A stretch of DNA of 6,087 bases from Holosporaceae bacterium (GTDB lineage: Bacteria > Pseudomonadota > Alphaproteobacteria > UBA3830). The stretch spans positions 1 to 6,087 of the forward strand of contig JAISCG010000065.1 in assembly GCA_031265715.1 (NCBI GenBank), read 5' to 3'. The notes beneath the pieces are model-generated. The model did not search any database and was not told the origin of the DNA. It saw nothing but the letters and a program-made list of their open reading frames with translations. Position 1 is the first letter of the stretch; each line of letters opens with the position of its first letter. Below are positions 1-5,564 of the stretch, piece by piece. Both the position numbers and the translations under genes were made by a program.

Positions 1-40
1 AATCTCTGGATTGCCACGCCGCTCCGCGTCTCGCAATGAC
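1..40. repeat. Truncated dispersed palindromic repeat (edge of window)
   Basis: This short GC-rich stretch has dyad symmetry. ATTGC at 10-14 pairs with GCAAT at 33-37, and ACGC at 16-19 pairs with GCGT at 26-29, around a small loop. Its wording (GGATTGCCACGCC followed by CTCGCAATGAC) resembles the non-coding 'TTGCGAG...GGCAATCC' palindromic repeats found in many copies in several bacterial genomes, including intracellular ones. That resemblance is from memory; only one partial copy is visible. It lies just past the decayed dehydrogenase gene, a typical place for such elements. It begins at or before base 1, so its full length is unknown. Confidence 0.5.
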
Positions 41-191
41 AAGGTGCAACATTCAATCAAATGAGACGGGTGGTAAGGTAAAGGTCTTTTTAAATAAAAA
101 AAAGGGGCGGAAAACGCGCAGAGCTCTCGGAAGCGGGGAGTTTTATCATGTAAGAGCTCTGATGTTGGCATTACCCGGTAAAGCTCCGCTA
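41..191. other. Non-coding stretch between repeat and pseudogene
   Basis: I see no convincing gene here. A plus-strand reading frame of 75 codons crosses the stretch, but it starts inside the palindromic repeat, resembles nothing I recognise and overlaps the antisense of the dehydrogenase remnant. The one structural item is a 9-bp inverted repeat, CAGAGCTCT at 119-127 and AGAGCTCTG at 153-161, separated by 25 bases. A run of A at about 106-113 lies nearby. The stretch may hold further unrecognisable decay of the neighbouring pseudogene. Confidence 0.4.
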
Positions 192-511
192 CAGATCGGA
201 GGCGTCGATTCCTGTAATGGCTACGGTGTGGAAGCTGATCAGGAATCTCAGAAATTCCGATAATTTATAAAATATCTTGATTTTTATATCGTAGTCTTCA
301 AACGCCGATTCGACAAAGATTTTACAATCTTTTAAATCTGAAATTTAAGAATGATACGATATTCTTTCCGCGATTTTTTCGGCTTTTTGATCTATGAGAC
401 ATTTGGATTCGAGTTTTTTCAACGAATCTGAAATCCGAGTGCGGGATCTTTCAAAAATTTCATCGGAAAGCCGGCACCTATGACGGCAACCTGATACAAA
501 TTCGAATTCAT
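192..511 (-). pseudogene. Broken 3-hydroxyacyl-CoA (3-hydroxybutyryl-CoA) dehydrogenase, N-terminal part
   Basis: Translation of the minus strand from ATG at 511-509 gives an N-terminus with the Rossmann start VAVIGAG (490-470). The frame then shifts and continues from about 467 as SDEIFERSRTRI, DSLKKLESK, KAEKIAERIS, then, after a TAA at 347-345, ISDLKDCK and VESAFEDYDIKIKIF (314-270). This is the order found in the NAD-binding domain of the 3-hydroxyacyl-CoA dehydrogenase family (HbdA, FadB), which converts 3-hydroxyacyl-CoA to 3-ketoacyl-CoA. About 22 residues usually separate GAG from the SDE-like segment, including the rest of the glycine-rich loop; here they are gone, so a deletion with a frameshift is inferred. 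Homology is clear to about 246 and weak to 192, where a TAG follows. The C-terminal catalytic domain is absent. A ribosome binding site (517-522) and a promoter (578-607) remain upstream. The family call is fairly sure; the exact substrate is not. Confidence 0.8.
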
Positions 512-577
512 CAATACTCCCTGTCGCTTTTGAAATTGCTTATTCCCACCAATCGTCGGATTTTTCTTCTGACTGTA

Positions 578-607
578 ATTTTAGCAAAACATTCCTAAAA
601 AAATCAA
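578..607 (-). promoter_or_regulatory. Sigma70-type promoter upstream of the dehydrogenase pseudogene
   Basis: The minus strand reads TTGATT at 607-602 (-35), an 18-base spacer, then TAAAAT at 583-578 (-10). TG stands one base before the -10, as in extended -10 promoters. Transcription would begin near 571, leaving a leader of about 60 bases before the ATG at 511. An AGGGAG ribosome binding site at 522-517 lies 5 bases from that ATG. The signals look undamaged although the gene is dead. The -35 overlaps the T-run of the hairpin that may end the upstream operon. Confidence 0.5.
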
Positions 608-658
608 CTTTCCCGTGCTACCCGCCGAAATATTTCAGGAAATGGGTCGGGTAGGCAC
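597..658 (-). terminator. Possible terminator hairpin at the end of the HAD gene
   Basis: GTGCTACCCG at 615-624 pairs with CGGGTAGGCAC at 648-658, with one bulged base and a loop of 23 bases. In the minus-strand transcript the stem is followed, after 11 bases, by seven T residues (603-597). The stem spans the TAG stop codon of the HAD gene. The long loop and the gap before the T-run are not typical of an intrinsic terminator, so it may be a weak terminator, an mRNA-stabilising 3' structure, or chance. Confidence 0.35.
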
Positions 659-1646
659 TGCTTGTCATTTTTGCCATTTTAGGAGCGATTTTTTCAAATA
701 AAATATGAAATTTTTCGTCGTCACTCAGAGAATTGTCCATTCGTTTTAAAAATTCGCAGGCGGCACCGGTTTCGGTTACGAGAGCGGAGTCAAGTCCGCA
801 GGCCCTCGCGCCGGAAATATCGGTCCAATATGTATCTCCGACCATCAGAATTTGTCCGCGAACATCGATCGATTGTCGGGCATATTCAAATATCTCCGGG
901 TACGGTTTTCCGAAATATACGACTTTTCCCCCCAATTTCTCGTAGTAGGCGCCGATTGCCCCCTGGGTAATTATCGATGATCGGGAATCTCCCGCGCCGT
1001 AGGGCCAGTGGGAAAAAATATCGGGATTTGCAATCAGCAGCGGTTTTTCCAGACTCAAACAAATGTTCAGCTGACCGGCGAATTCCGCCAATCCCTGCCT
1101 TCCTTCGCTGTCGTACAGTTTGGTCCAATCGCAGTCGACAACATCCTCCATATTGACTCTGTTTCCGTCACAGTCCCAAACGTCGTCAATGCGCACCGCT
1201 CCGTAGGAAGTTCTCGGAACTCCGACATACACAAAATCGGCCTCTTTCAGCGGTTTTTTTTGCAAATGAGTTTCTTCAAAAATGTTTGCGTTTCCGAGGA
1301 AGATGCATTTTACGCTGTCGGCTTTTCCTCCGAACATTTCTTTGAATTTTTCGGGATTATTTTTTATGGTGTGGTGCAAAAATTCGCCGGAAGTTACGAA
1401 TTCGTCATAGTGCACGCCCCGGATCATTCCTCTTTTGGCGTATCCGATTTTCGCTTCGGATGAAATTTGCGTGGCATTGGATAAAATAACAACTTTTTTA
1501 TCCCTTTTTTTCAGTTCCTCCAAGGTCGCCAGAGCCCGATCATACAAATTAACGCCGTCGAACAACACGCCGTAGACGTCTATAAAAAAAGTTTCATAGG
1601 CGTCTGCTATCGATAAAATACCGGGTTCGATTTTACTGTTTGCCAT
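618..1646 (-). CDS. HAD-superfamily class IIA hydrolase (TIGR01459-like)
   Basis: A 342-residue soluble protein with the motifs of a class IIA HAD phosphatase, in order. Motif I is FFIDVYGVLFDG (residues 20-31), with nucleophile Asp23. Motif II is VVILSNAT (52-59). Motif III is YFGKPYPE (244-251), with Lys247. Motif IV is GDTYWTD (270-276). The general acid Asp expected two residues after the nucleophile is Tyr25; members of TIGR01459 usually carry Trp there (DVWGVLHDG), so this position is altered across the family and the reaction is unknown. Sugar-phosphate or nucleotide phosphatase activity, as in NagD relatives, is possible but unproven. The ATG lies one base after the TGA of ettA (TGA-T-ATG) and has no clear ribosome binding site, so translation is probably coupled to ettA. 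It appears to be the last gene of the operon; the stop codon lies inside a hairpin. Confidence 0.88.
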   Translation of the reverse strand: MANSKIEPGILSIADAYETFFIDVYGVLFDGVNLYDRALATLEELKKRDKKVVILSNATQISSEAKIGYAKRGMIRGVHYDEFVTSGEFLHHTIKNNPEKFKEMFGGKADSVKCIFLGNANIFEETHLQKKPLKEADFVYVGVPRTSYGAVRIDDVWDCDGNRVNMEDVVDCDWTKLYDSEGRQGLAEFAGQLNICLSLEKPLLIANPDIFSHWPYGAGDSRSSIITQGAIGAYYEKLGGKVVYFGKPYPEIFEYARQSIDVRGQILMVGDTYWTDISGARACGLDSALVTETGAACEFLKRMDNSLSDDEKFHILFEKIAPKMAKMTSSAYPTHFLKYFGG

Positions 1647-1647
1647 A

Positions 1648-3330
1648 TCACTGTCTCGTCAACTTTTTATACTTTATTTTTCCGGGAACAATTGAGGACA
1701 CTCCTTCTTTCTTCATTTTATATTGCTCATAATCCGTAAAATTACCCTGAAACCATTCTACCCGACTGTTACCTTCAAAGGAAAGTATGTGGGTCGAGAT
1801 TCTGTCCAAAAACCAACGATCGTGGCTGATGACAACGGCGCATCCGGCGAAATTCAGCAGAGCATCTTCCAAGCTGCGAAGAGTATCAACGTCGAGATCG
1901 TTGGTCGGCTCGTCCAAAAGTATAACATTGGCTCCGGATTTTAAAATTTTGGAAAGATGGACGCGATTTCTCTCCCCTCCGGACAGCTGATTAATAAATT
2001 TTTGCTGATCCGTTCCCTTAAATCCGAAATTTGAAACGTAGGCGCGACTCGGGATTTTTCTTTTTCCCAATTCAAGCTCATCCAGAGAATCGGAAATTTC
2101 TTGCCACACCGTTTTGCTGTTATCAAGAGTGTCCCGGCTTTGATCAACGTAGGCCATTTTTACGGTTTCGCCGATTTTCAGCGATCCGGAATCCGTGCAT
2201 TCTTTTCCGGTGATCATTTTGAAAAGCGTCGATTTTCCCGCTCCGTTTGCGCCGATGACTCCGACTATGCTTCCCGGAGGAATATCAAAGGAGAGATCAT
2301 CAATTAACAGTCGATCTCCGAAGGATTTGCCGATCGACTCGGCTTTGATCACAACGTCTCCCAAACGAGGCCCCGACGGAATATACAGCACCGACGTATT
2401 GTAGGTTCCCGATGACTCCCGCTCCAGCATCTCATTGTACGCGTTGAGACGCGCTTTACTTTTTGCCTGCCTCGCCTTTTGGGATTGTCTTACCCACTCG
2501 AGCTCTTTATCGAGAAATCTTTTTTTCTCGGTTTCTTTTTTATCCTGTTGCTCGACTCTTTTCTGATGCTCCTCAAGCCATGCGGAATAGTTACCTTCAA
2601 AGGGATACGTATTTCCGTGGTCGAGTTCCAGAATCCATCCGACGACATTATCCAGGAAATATCTGTCATGGGTTACCAGAACCACGGCTCCCTTATATTC
2701 CTGCAAATGTTTTTCAAGCCACGCGACGGATTCCGCGTCCAGATGGTTGGTCGGCTCGTCCAAAAGAAGCAGATCGGGTTTCTGCAGCAACAATTTGCAG
2801 AGAGCGACGCGCCTTTTCTCTCCTCCGGATAAATTTTTCACCGGAGTATTCGGATCGGGACAGCGCAGCGCATCCGAGGCGATTTCTATCACGCGATTCA
2901 AATCCCAGAGTCCCAGCGCCTCTATTTTTTCCTGCAATTCAGACTGTCGCGCAATGAGGGCGTTCATCTCGTCTTCCGTTACCTCTTCGGCGAATTTTGC
3001 CGATATCGCATCGAACTCCTCCAGCACGGCCAACGATTCAGTCAGCGGAGCCACAATATTCTCATAGACGGTTTTTGTGTCGTCCAATTGCGGTTCCTGG
3101 GGCAAATATCCGACGGTTGCTCCCTTTGCCAGCCACGCCTCTCCGTTAAATTCCCGATCGATCCCCGCCATTATCTTCATTAGCGTGGATTTTCCGGCTC
3201 CGTTTCGCCCGATAATTCCGATTTTTGCATCCGGATAGAAGGAAAGCCATGTGTCTTTCAGGATTTGTTTGCCGCCGGGATATATTTTAGACAATTCTTT
3301 CATCACATATATATATTGGTAAGAAGCCAT
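1648..3330 (-). CDS. ettA: Energy-dependent translational throttle protein EttA (ABC-F ATPase)
   Basis: A 560-residue ABC-F protein with two ABC domains and no membrane segments. Domain 1 has Walker A GRNGAGKST (41-49), signature LSGGE (167-171), Walker B ending LLLLDEPTNHLD (187-198, catalytic Glu192) and switch His221. Domain 2 has GANGAGKST (360-368), LSGGE (449-453), ILLDEPTNDLD (470-480, Glu474) and His503. The insertion at about 95-140 is the EttA 'arm', and a charged helical linker at about 243-322, with WVRQSQKARQAKSKARL (279-295), matches the P-site tRNA interaction motif. The C-terminus is basic (KIKYKKLTRQ). In E. coli EttA binds the ribosomal E site and gates entry into elongation according to ATP/ADP level; the same role is inferred here. 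The chosen ATG gives the usual alphaproteobacterial N-terminus. No Shine-Dalgarno is visible, only a purine-rich tract (3331-3350). It follows fni by 25 bases. Confidence 0.95.
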   Translation of the reverse strand: MASYQYIYVMKELSKIYPGGKQILKDTWLSFYPDAKIGIIGRNGAGKSTLMKIMAGIDREFNGEAWLAKGATVGYLPQEPQLDDTKTVYENIVAPLTESLAVLEEFDAISAKFAEEVTEDEMNALIARQSELQEKIEALGLWDLNRVIEIASDALRCPDPNTPVKNLSGGEKRRVALCKLLLQKPDLLLLDEPTNHLDAESVAWLEKHLQEYKGAVVLVTHDRYFLDNVVGWILELDHGNTYPFEGNYSAWLEEHQKRVEQQDKKETEKKRFLDKELEWVRQSQKARQAKSKARLNAYNEMLERESSGTYNTSVLYIPSGPRLGDVVIKAESIGKSFGDRLLIDDLSFDIPPGSIVGVIGANGAGKSTLFKMITGKECTDSGSLKIGETVKMAYVDQSRDTLDNSKTVWQEISDSLDELELGKRKIPSRAYVSNFGFKGTDQQKFINQLSGGERNRVHLSKILKSGANVILLDEPTNDLDVDTLRSLEDALLNFAGCAVVISHDRWFLDRISTHILSFEGNSRVEWFQGNFTDYEQYKMKKEGVSSIVPGKIKYKKLTRQ

Positions 3331-3355
3331 TTTTTTTCTTTCTTTCTGTTTTAAA

Positions 3356-4375
3356 TTATTCGTTTTTTAGCAATTTTGCTTTTTTCAGTTCGTGAATATT
3401 TCTGCAACCCGTGCAGAACATCGCCGTTTTCAGTTCCAGAGTCAGCGATTCCGCGTAGTTTTCACAATCCGAATGAGAAATCATTATTTTTCGTAAAAAA
3501 TCGGATGCGCTGCCGCATAAATCGGCTCCCAACGCGATCGATTTCGCGATATCTACGCCGGTTTTTATTCCGCCGCTCGCGATAATTTTCATATTTTTTC
3601 GGATTTCGGCGACGGATTTTATGCATTCGACGGTCGGATTTCCCCACCCGCAAAACGCGTCGGCCGCACTTTTCACGACGATATCGCCGGAGCGCCCGCT
3701 TTCGATGCCGGACCAGGAAACGGAGCCGGCTCCGGCCACGTCCGTCGCGTAGACTCCGGCATTCTGCAACTGCTTCGCCACGGATGCGGAAATTCCGTAG
3801 CCGACTTCTTTTACGATTATCGGATACTTCAATGCCGCGCAAATTTTCTCTATTTTCTTCAATAATCCGGAAAAATTCACATTTCCGTCAACCTGAAACA
3901 CTTCCTGCAGAGGATTAAGATGGAGAACGAGGGCGTCCGCTTCAATCATATCCGCGACGCGTTTGCATTCCTCCGCCGAATATCCGTAGTTCAGCTGAAC
4001 CGCTCCCAGATTAGCAAACAGCAAAATATTCGGAGCGTAGCGGCGAATTTTGAACGAATCTTCAAAAGATCGATCTTCGAGTGCAATTCGCTGACTGCCG
4101 ACAGCCATTCCCAGACCGAAATCATTGGCGACCCCGGCCAGATTTCGATTAATTTTTTCCCTGTCACTTCCACCGGTAAGAGCCGAGATTATCAGCGGAA
4201 TTTTCAATTTGCGACCAAGAAAATTCGTTGACGCGTCTACATCCGTAAAATCAATTTCCGGAAGAGCGTTATGCTCAAAACGGTATTTTTCGAACCCCGA
4301 ATCCGCCGTTGATCTGGCAGCATCGCCGACCGCCAACGATATATGATCCTTTTTTCTACGTTCTATTTCACTCAA
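3356..4375 (-). CDS. fni: Type 2 isopentenyl-diphosphate delta-isomerase (FMN-dependent)
   Basis: A 339-residue protein from the preferred start. It interconverts isopentenyl and dimethylallyl diphosphate using reduced FMN and Mg2+, giving the two building blocks for isoprenoids. Family motifs, numbered from this start: RRKKDHI near the N-terminus (6-12, diphosphate binding), ALTGG (65-69) and AVGSQR (91-96) for FMN and substrate, FANLG (120-124), HLNPLQE (152-158, containing the conserved Gln and metal-binding Glu), VKEVGYG (188-194), the VAGAG-SW loop (213-221) and ASGG (266-269) for the FMN phosphate. I chose TTG at 4375-4373 because AGGA (4387-4384) lies 8 bases upstream and RRKKDHI then falls where it does in B. 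subtilis Fni. An upstream in-frame TTG at 4414 would give 352 residues, but it sits inside the ferritin-like gene without a ribosome binding site. No other isoprenoid gene is in the window. Confidence 0.93.
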   Translation of the reverse strand: MSEIERRKKDHISLAVGDAARSTADSGFEKYRFEHNALPEIDFTDVDASTNFLGRKLKIPLIISALTGGSDREKINRNLAGVANDFGLGMAVGSQRIALEDRSFEDSFKIRRYAPNILLFANLGAVQLNYGYSAEECKRVADMIEADALVLHLNPLQEVFQVDGNVNFSGLLKKIEKICAALKYPIIVKEVGYGISASVAKQLQNAGVYATDVAGAGSVSWSGIESGRSGDIVVKSAADAFCGWGNPTVECIKSVAEIRKNMKIIASGGIKTGVDIAKSIALGADLCGSASDFLRKIMISHSDCENYAESLTLELKTAMFCTGCRNIHELKKAKLLKNE

Positions 4376-4383
4376 AAATAAAT

Positions 4384-4387
4384 TCCT
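4384..4387 (-). promoter_or_regulatory. Ribosome binding site deciding the fni start
   Basis: AGGA on the minus strand lies 8 bases before the TTG at 4375 and overlaps the TAG stop codon (4388-4386) of the ferritin-like gene. This suggests that ribosomes finishing the upstream gene restart on fni. It supports the 339-residue product over the longer reading from TTG at 4414. Confidence 0.6.
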
Positions 4388-4883
4388 ATACTTTTTTTCC
4401 CAGCTCGGCGTCAAACATTAAAACGCCCAAATCAGAGGTTTGCATTTTTCGCAGCCGATCCAGAACAGCGGAGATAATTGCCTCATCCCTCGTCTGCTTA
4501 TTAACAAGTTCCAATATAAAATGTTGTGACGGATAATCTTTTTCGCTAATCGCCATCTCGTATATTGCCGAAATTGTTGTGGTACCTTTTTGAGCGTTTC
4601 TTATCATTTCTTCGAAAATGTGAAGAGGAGCGCGCCACTCCTGTTTCGGAGCGGCAATGGGCATCAATCTTATTTTTGCGTTACGCTGCTGCAAATATTG
4701 GTAAATTTCAAAGGCATCTCGGTTTTTCTTTTTCGACTGCGCCATCATCCAGGATGCGCACCCTTCGAGCCCCATGTCATTGAAAACGCTCGACATTGCA
4801 ATATACAAATACTCGAGCGCGAACTCATCCGTTATCTGCTTATTCAACGAGTCGTAAACCCTCTTCCCGAGACCTATCGCCAT
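4386..4883 (-). CDS. Ferritin-like protein with degenerate ferroxidase centre
   Basis: A 165-residue protein, the same length as E. coli FtnA. It aligns with FtnA (recalled sequence) without gaps at a constant +3 offset. Shared features include LNKQI near residue 13, Tyr27 (FtnA Tyr24), LEG at 39-41, FEIYQYL (58-64), DYPS (116-119), LDRL (141-144) and a final FDAEL helix. Normal ferritins oxidise Fe2+ at a site within each four-helix bundle and store the mineral in a 24-subunit shell. Here Glu20 (FtnA Glu17) and Gln130 (Gln127) remain, but Glu49, Glu50, His53, Glu94, Glu126 and Glu129 of FtnA become Lys52, Lys53, Asp56, Ala97, Lys129 and Arg132; Glu130 becomes Asp133. Iron oxidation at the usual site therefore looks lost, as also in FtnB-type ferritins. 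It could be a structural or mixed-shell subunit, or have another role. The ATG has GGAG 8 bases upstream (4895-4892) and lies 42 bases after infA. Confidence 0.85.
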   Translation of the reverse strand: MAIGLGKRVYDSLNKQITDEFALEYLYIAMSSVFNDMGLEGCASWMMAQSKKKNRDAFEIYQYLQQRNAKIRLMPIAAPKQEWRAPLHIFEEMIRNAQKGTTTISAIYEMAISEKDYPSQHFILELVNKQTRDEAIISAVLDRLRKMQTSDLGVLMFDAELGKKV

Positions 4884-4925
4884 AACACCAACTCCGCCGT
4901 TAAATCATACGAGCAATCGAACCGA

Positions 4926-5144
4926 TTATTTCGACCGAAACGTAATACGCCCCTTGGTAAAATCATAGGTGGTCATTTCAACGTTTACCTTGTCTCCGAC
5001 CAAAACCCGTATTCGATTTTTTTTCATCCTTCCGGAAGTGTGAGCTAAAATTACGTGCTCGTTTTCCAATCTCACCCGAAACATCGCATTCGGTAAAACT
5101 TCAACCACTTCTCCCGAAAACTCTATTAAATCCTCTTTTGCCAT
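4926..5144 (-). CDS. infA: Translation initiation factor IF-1
   Basis: A 72-residue protein, the normal IF-1 length, consisting of one S1/OB-fold domain. Characteristic segments are MAKEDLIEFSG at the start, LPNAMFRVRLEN (17-28), ILAHTSGRM (32-40), RIRVLVGD (44-51) and YDFTKGRITFR (60-70). IF-1 binds the A site of the 30S subunit and works with IF-2 and IF-3 in start-site selection. The start is set by homology and by GGAG (5153-5150) 5 bases upstream. The frame stays open 53 codons further back, but that stretch has no IF-1 homology and contains the promoter. In many alphaproteobacteria infA is followed by maf and rng (from memory); here a ferritin-like gene follows instead. Confidence 0.97.
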   Translation of the reverse strand: MAKEDLIEFSGEVVEVLPNAMFRVRLENEHVILAHTSGRMKKNRIRVLVGDKVNVEMTTYDFTKGRITFRSK

Positions 5145-5149
5145 CAAAA

Positions 5150-5153
5150 CTCC
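5150..5153 (-). promoter_or_regulatory. Ribosome binding site of infA
   Basis: GGAG on the minus strand lies 5 bases before the ATG at 5144. It fixes the 72-residue IF-1 start and argues against an N-terminal extension in the open frame upstream. Confidence 0.7.
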
Positions 5154-5169
5154 ATAGGAAAGCTCGCCT

Positions 5170-5198
5170 ATAATAGCTTTTTTTTCACGAATACACAA
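5170..5198 (-). promoter_or_regulatory. Promoter directly upstream of infA
   Basis: The minus strand has TTGTGT at 5198-5193 (-35), a 17-base spacer rich in A, and TATTAT at 5175-5170 (-10). Transcription would begin near 5163, giving a leader of about 20 bases. The -10 context CTATTATAG is identical to that of the tRNA-Cys promoter. It would drive infA and probably the whole downstream operon. Confidence 0.6.
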
Positions 5199-5309
5199 CA
5201 ACCGTGTTGATGCGTTAGCCTGTCCGGGTTCAGAAATATACGAGACAGGATTAAAGTGGAGAGTATATTCATATTTGAACCGGACGATGTTTTCAAAAAC
5301 CACAAACGG
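5199..5309 (-). other. Spacer between tRNA-Cys and the infA promoter
   Basis: No gene and no convincing terminator is visible, so tRNA-Cys transcripts may run on into infA. A 6-bp inverted repeat, CCTGTC at 5219-5224 and GACAGG at 5244-5249, encloses 19 bases and is too weak to call. The tRNA is followed by CCG on its own strand, so a full CCA tail is not encoded. Confidence 0.4.
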
Positions 5310-5380
5310 AGGCTAGGGCCGGAATCGAACCGACGTACAAGGATTTGCAGTCCTCTGCATGACCACTCTGCCACCCAGCC
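5310..5380 (-). tRNA. tRNA-Cys (GCA anticodon)
   Basis: A full cloverleaf can be drawn on the minus strand. Acceptor arms GGCTGGG (5380-5374) and CCTAGCC (5317-5311) pair with one G-U. The anticodon stem GAGGA/TCCTT encloses the loop CTGCAAA, with anticodon GCA at 5348-5346. The T arm carries GGTTCGATTCC. The discriminator base at 5310 is U, the identity base for cysteinyl-tRNA synthetase. The 71-base length is normal for a class I tRNA with a short D loop. The 3' end continues CCG, so CCA must be added or repaired after transcription. Confidence 0.96.
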
Positions 5381-5392
5381 AAACTCTCCGCT

Positions 5393-5420
5393 ATAATAGT
5401 ATATCGGCGGTCGGAGTCAA
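5393..5420 (-). promoter_or_regulatory. Promoter of tRNA-Cys
   Basis: TTGACT at 5420-5415 (-35), a 16-base spacer, and TATTAT at 5398-5393 (-10) stand on the minus strand. Transcription would begin near 5386, about six bases before the mature tRNA end. A GC-rich CGGAG follows the -10, resembling the discriminator of stable-RNA promoters under growth control; that last point is inference. Confidence 0.65.
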
Positions 5421-5564
5421 GCATAAACTTACGACTGTGTTAGATATTCGGGGCTTTTTCCCAGAGGAGGGAGGAAGCTTCAAATTTTTCGAACAAACCG
5501 CCCGGGATGTAATGGGTAGTTGGTACAAATCGCCCATTCAAGCATGAAGATACCGTCTTTCGAG
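5421..5564. other. Non-coding region behind the IS110 transposase
   Basis: I see no gene. The stretch lies between the transposase stop codon and the tRNA promoter and probably includes the 3' end of the insertion sequence, whose exact boundary cannot be set because IS110 elements lack clear terminal inverted repeats. Small dyads are present: AATGGG at 5511-5516 with CCCATT at 5533-5538, a GAAGCTTC palindrome near 5474-5481, and CCCGGG near 5501-5506. Some IS110-type (IS1111) elements encode a guide (bridge) RNA on this side, but no such RNA can be recognised here by eye. The 9-mer GAGTCAAGC occurs at 5414-5422 and 5562-5570. Confidence 0.35.

Noticed and set aside
36..263. Plus-strand frame of 75 codons
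   Set aside because: It starts in a palindromic repeat, has no ribosome binding site or recognisable similarity, and overlaps the antisense of the dehydrogenase pseudogene.
1008..1463. Plus-strand frame of 151 codons
   Set aside because: It is the antisense shadow of the HAD gene, whose motifs are clear on the minus strand.
2463..2957. Plus-strand frame of 164 codons
   Set aside because: It lies antisense to ettA, has low-complexity composition and no recognisable domain.
5145..5303. In-frame upstream extension of infA (53 more codons from a GTG)
   Set aside because: The added residues are unlike IF-1, the known 72-residue length fits the ATG at 5144 with GGAG 5 bases upstream, and the infA promoter lies inside the extension.
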